Assembly: GCA_902489185.1 (NCBI GenBank) | Contig: CABTZC010000126.1 | Coordinates: 1-6,446, forward strand | Length of the DNA stretch: 6,446 bases | Origin: an uncultured Brevibacterium sp. | Lineage (GTDB): Bacteria > Actinomycetota > Actinomycetes > Actinomycetales > Brevibacteriaceae | Direction: 5' to 3' | Shown here: one piece after another, positions 5,805 through 6,446 of the stretch | Layout: the number at the start of each line of letters is the position of its first letter | Position numbering within the stretch: position 1 is the first letter of the stretch | The notes under the pieces: model-generated | Told to the model about the DNA's origin: nothing | The model's database searches: none | The model's input: the letters and a program-made list of their open reading frames with translations, nothing else | Program-made: the position numbers and the translations under genes

Positions 5805-6446
5805 GGATTCACATTGCTGCTCTTGGTGGAACCATCGCGTCAACGGCCAGCGACACAGGTGGGGTCGCACCCAGCGCAACCGCGCAAGCGATCGTCGAAA
5901 CCGCTCGGATCGACACGCTCCCCTTCCCCGTTGACGTCACGTACGAACAAGTGGCGCAGGTGGGGTCCGGGTCCATCACGCTGGACCACGTGAGCCAGGT
6001 TGTGGAGTCGGCTAAGAAAGCGCGTGAAGAAGGCGCCACGGCGGTCGTTCTCACGCAAGGCACCGACACGTTAGAAGAGACCACGTTTGCGCTGTCGCTC
6101 ATGAACGATTCGGGTATTCCCATTGTGACCACCGGCGCGATGCGCAATCCCACGCTTCCCGGGACTGATGGACCGGCGAACGTGCGTTCAGCCATCATCA
6201 CGGCAGCGGACCCGCGCATTCACATGTTGCCCGCCGTTCTCGTCTTCGCAGACGAGGTCCACGATCCTTCGCTCGTACGCAAAACTCATACCACCTCGGT
6301 CGCGCCCTTTTCTTCCGGCCCTGGGGCAGGCCCGCTGGGCTGGGTGAGCGAAGACCGCCTGGTGTTCCTCCACATGCCCGCAACCCTGCCGGGCACGCTT
6401 ACCCGCGCGACCTCGGCGCAAAAAGCGCAGGTGGCACTCGTGGAGG
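5801..6446 (+). CDS. L-asparaginase, 3' end beyond window
   Basis: The first 215 residues are present and the frame runs off the window edge. Asparaginases of this family are about 320-330 residues, so about one third is missing. The enzyme hydrolyses L-asparagine to aspartate and ammonia. Landmarks are LGGTIAST (8-15) with nucleophile Thr11, LTQGTDTLEETTF (84-96) with the second catalytic pair Thr88-Asp89, TGAMRNPTLPGTDGPANVRS (111-130), and the catalytic Lys161 in VRKTHTTS (159-166). At the substrate loop the protein has GSGSIT (55-60), where E. coli AnsB has GSQDMN, and I find no counterpart of the lid Tyr25. Both resemble the usual actinobacterial pattern. No signal peptide precedes the catalytic domain, so a cytosolic location is likely. 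ATG 5801 overlaps the crtEb stop (ATGA), with GGTGAG at 5792-5797. The link to carotenoids is unexplained. Confidence 0.93.
   Translation, partial: MRIHIAALGGTIASTASDTGGVAPSATAQAIVETARIDTLPFPVDVTYEQVAQVGSGSITLDHVSQVVESAKKAREEGATAVVLTQGTDTLEETTFALSLMNDSGIPIVTTGAMRNPTLPGTDGPANVRSAIITAADPRIHMLPAVLVFADEVHDPSLVRKTHTTSVAPFSSGPGAGPLGWVSEDRLVFLHMPATLPGTLTRATSAQKAQVALVE

Noticed and set aside
5809..6219. Open frame of 136 codons on the minus strand
   Set aside because: It is the antisense of the well-conserved asparaginase coding region.
1..6446. CRISPR array, tRNA, rRNA, insertion sequence or attachment site
   Set aside because: No regularly spaced repeats, RNA gene landmarks, transposase or integrase motifs were seen; the window is nearly filled by ordinary coding regions.

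Overview
The window is G+C-rich DNA that looks actinobacterial, most likely from the order Micrococcales. Three things point this way: a C50-carotenoid type gene set with split lycopene cyclase genes, a RibA-RibH junction, and an asparaginase with the actinobacterial sequence pattern. The order is an inference from gene content, and I cannot name a genus.

Layout. Positions 1-599 are the end of a riboflavin operon: the 3' end of the GTP cyclohydrolase II coding region (RibA or RibBA), overlapping ribH (lumazine synthase). Eighteen bases later, a DUF2568/YrdB-like four-helix membrane protein with a long basic tail (618-1298) appears to have its own promoter and a leaderless start. A convergent, uncharacterised two-helix membrane protein (1332-1880, minus strand) ends 33 bases further on, and an imperfect hairpin lies between the two genes.

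A 59-base divergent intergenic region (1881-1939) separates that minus-strand gene from a compact plus-strand operon: crtB (phytoene synthase), crtI (phytoene desaturase), crtYe and crtYf (the two halves of a heterodimeric C50 carotenoid cyclase), crtEb (a UbiA-type lycopene elongase), and an L-asparaginase gene cut by the window edge. Every junction from crtB to the asparaginase gene overlaps (8, 4, 4, 1 and 4 bases), which suggests one translationally coupled transcript.

How the genes work together. CrtB joins two GGPP molecules to phytoene, and CrtI desaturates this to lycopene. CrtEb adds C5 prenyl units to the ends of lycopene to give flavuxanthin-type C50 chains, and CrtYe/CrtYf close the end rings. 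The order B-I-Ye-Yf-Eb matches the decaprenoxanthin clusters of Corynebacterium glutamicum, so a decaprenoxanthin-like yellow C50 pigment is the best guess. The ring type (epsilon, gamma or beta) cannot be read from the sequence. No crtE (GGPP synthase), idi or crtR-like regulator lies in the window. I see no clearly novel system. The least expected features are the asparaginase coupled to a pigment operon and the unknown membrane protein divergent from crtB.
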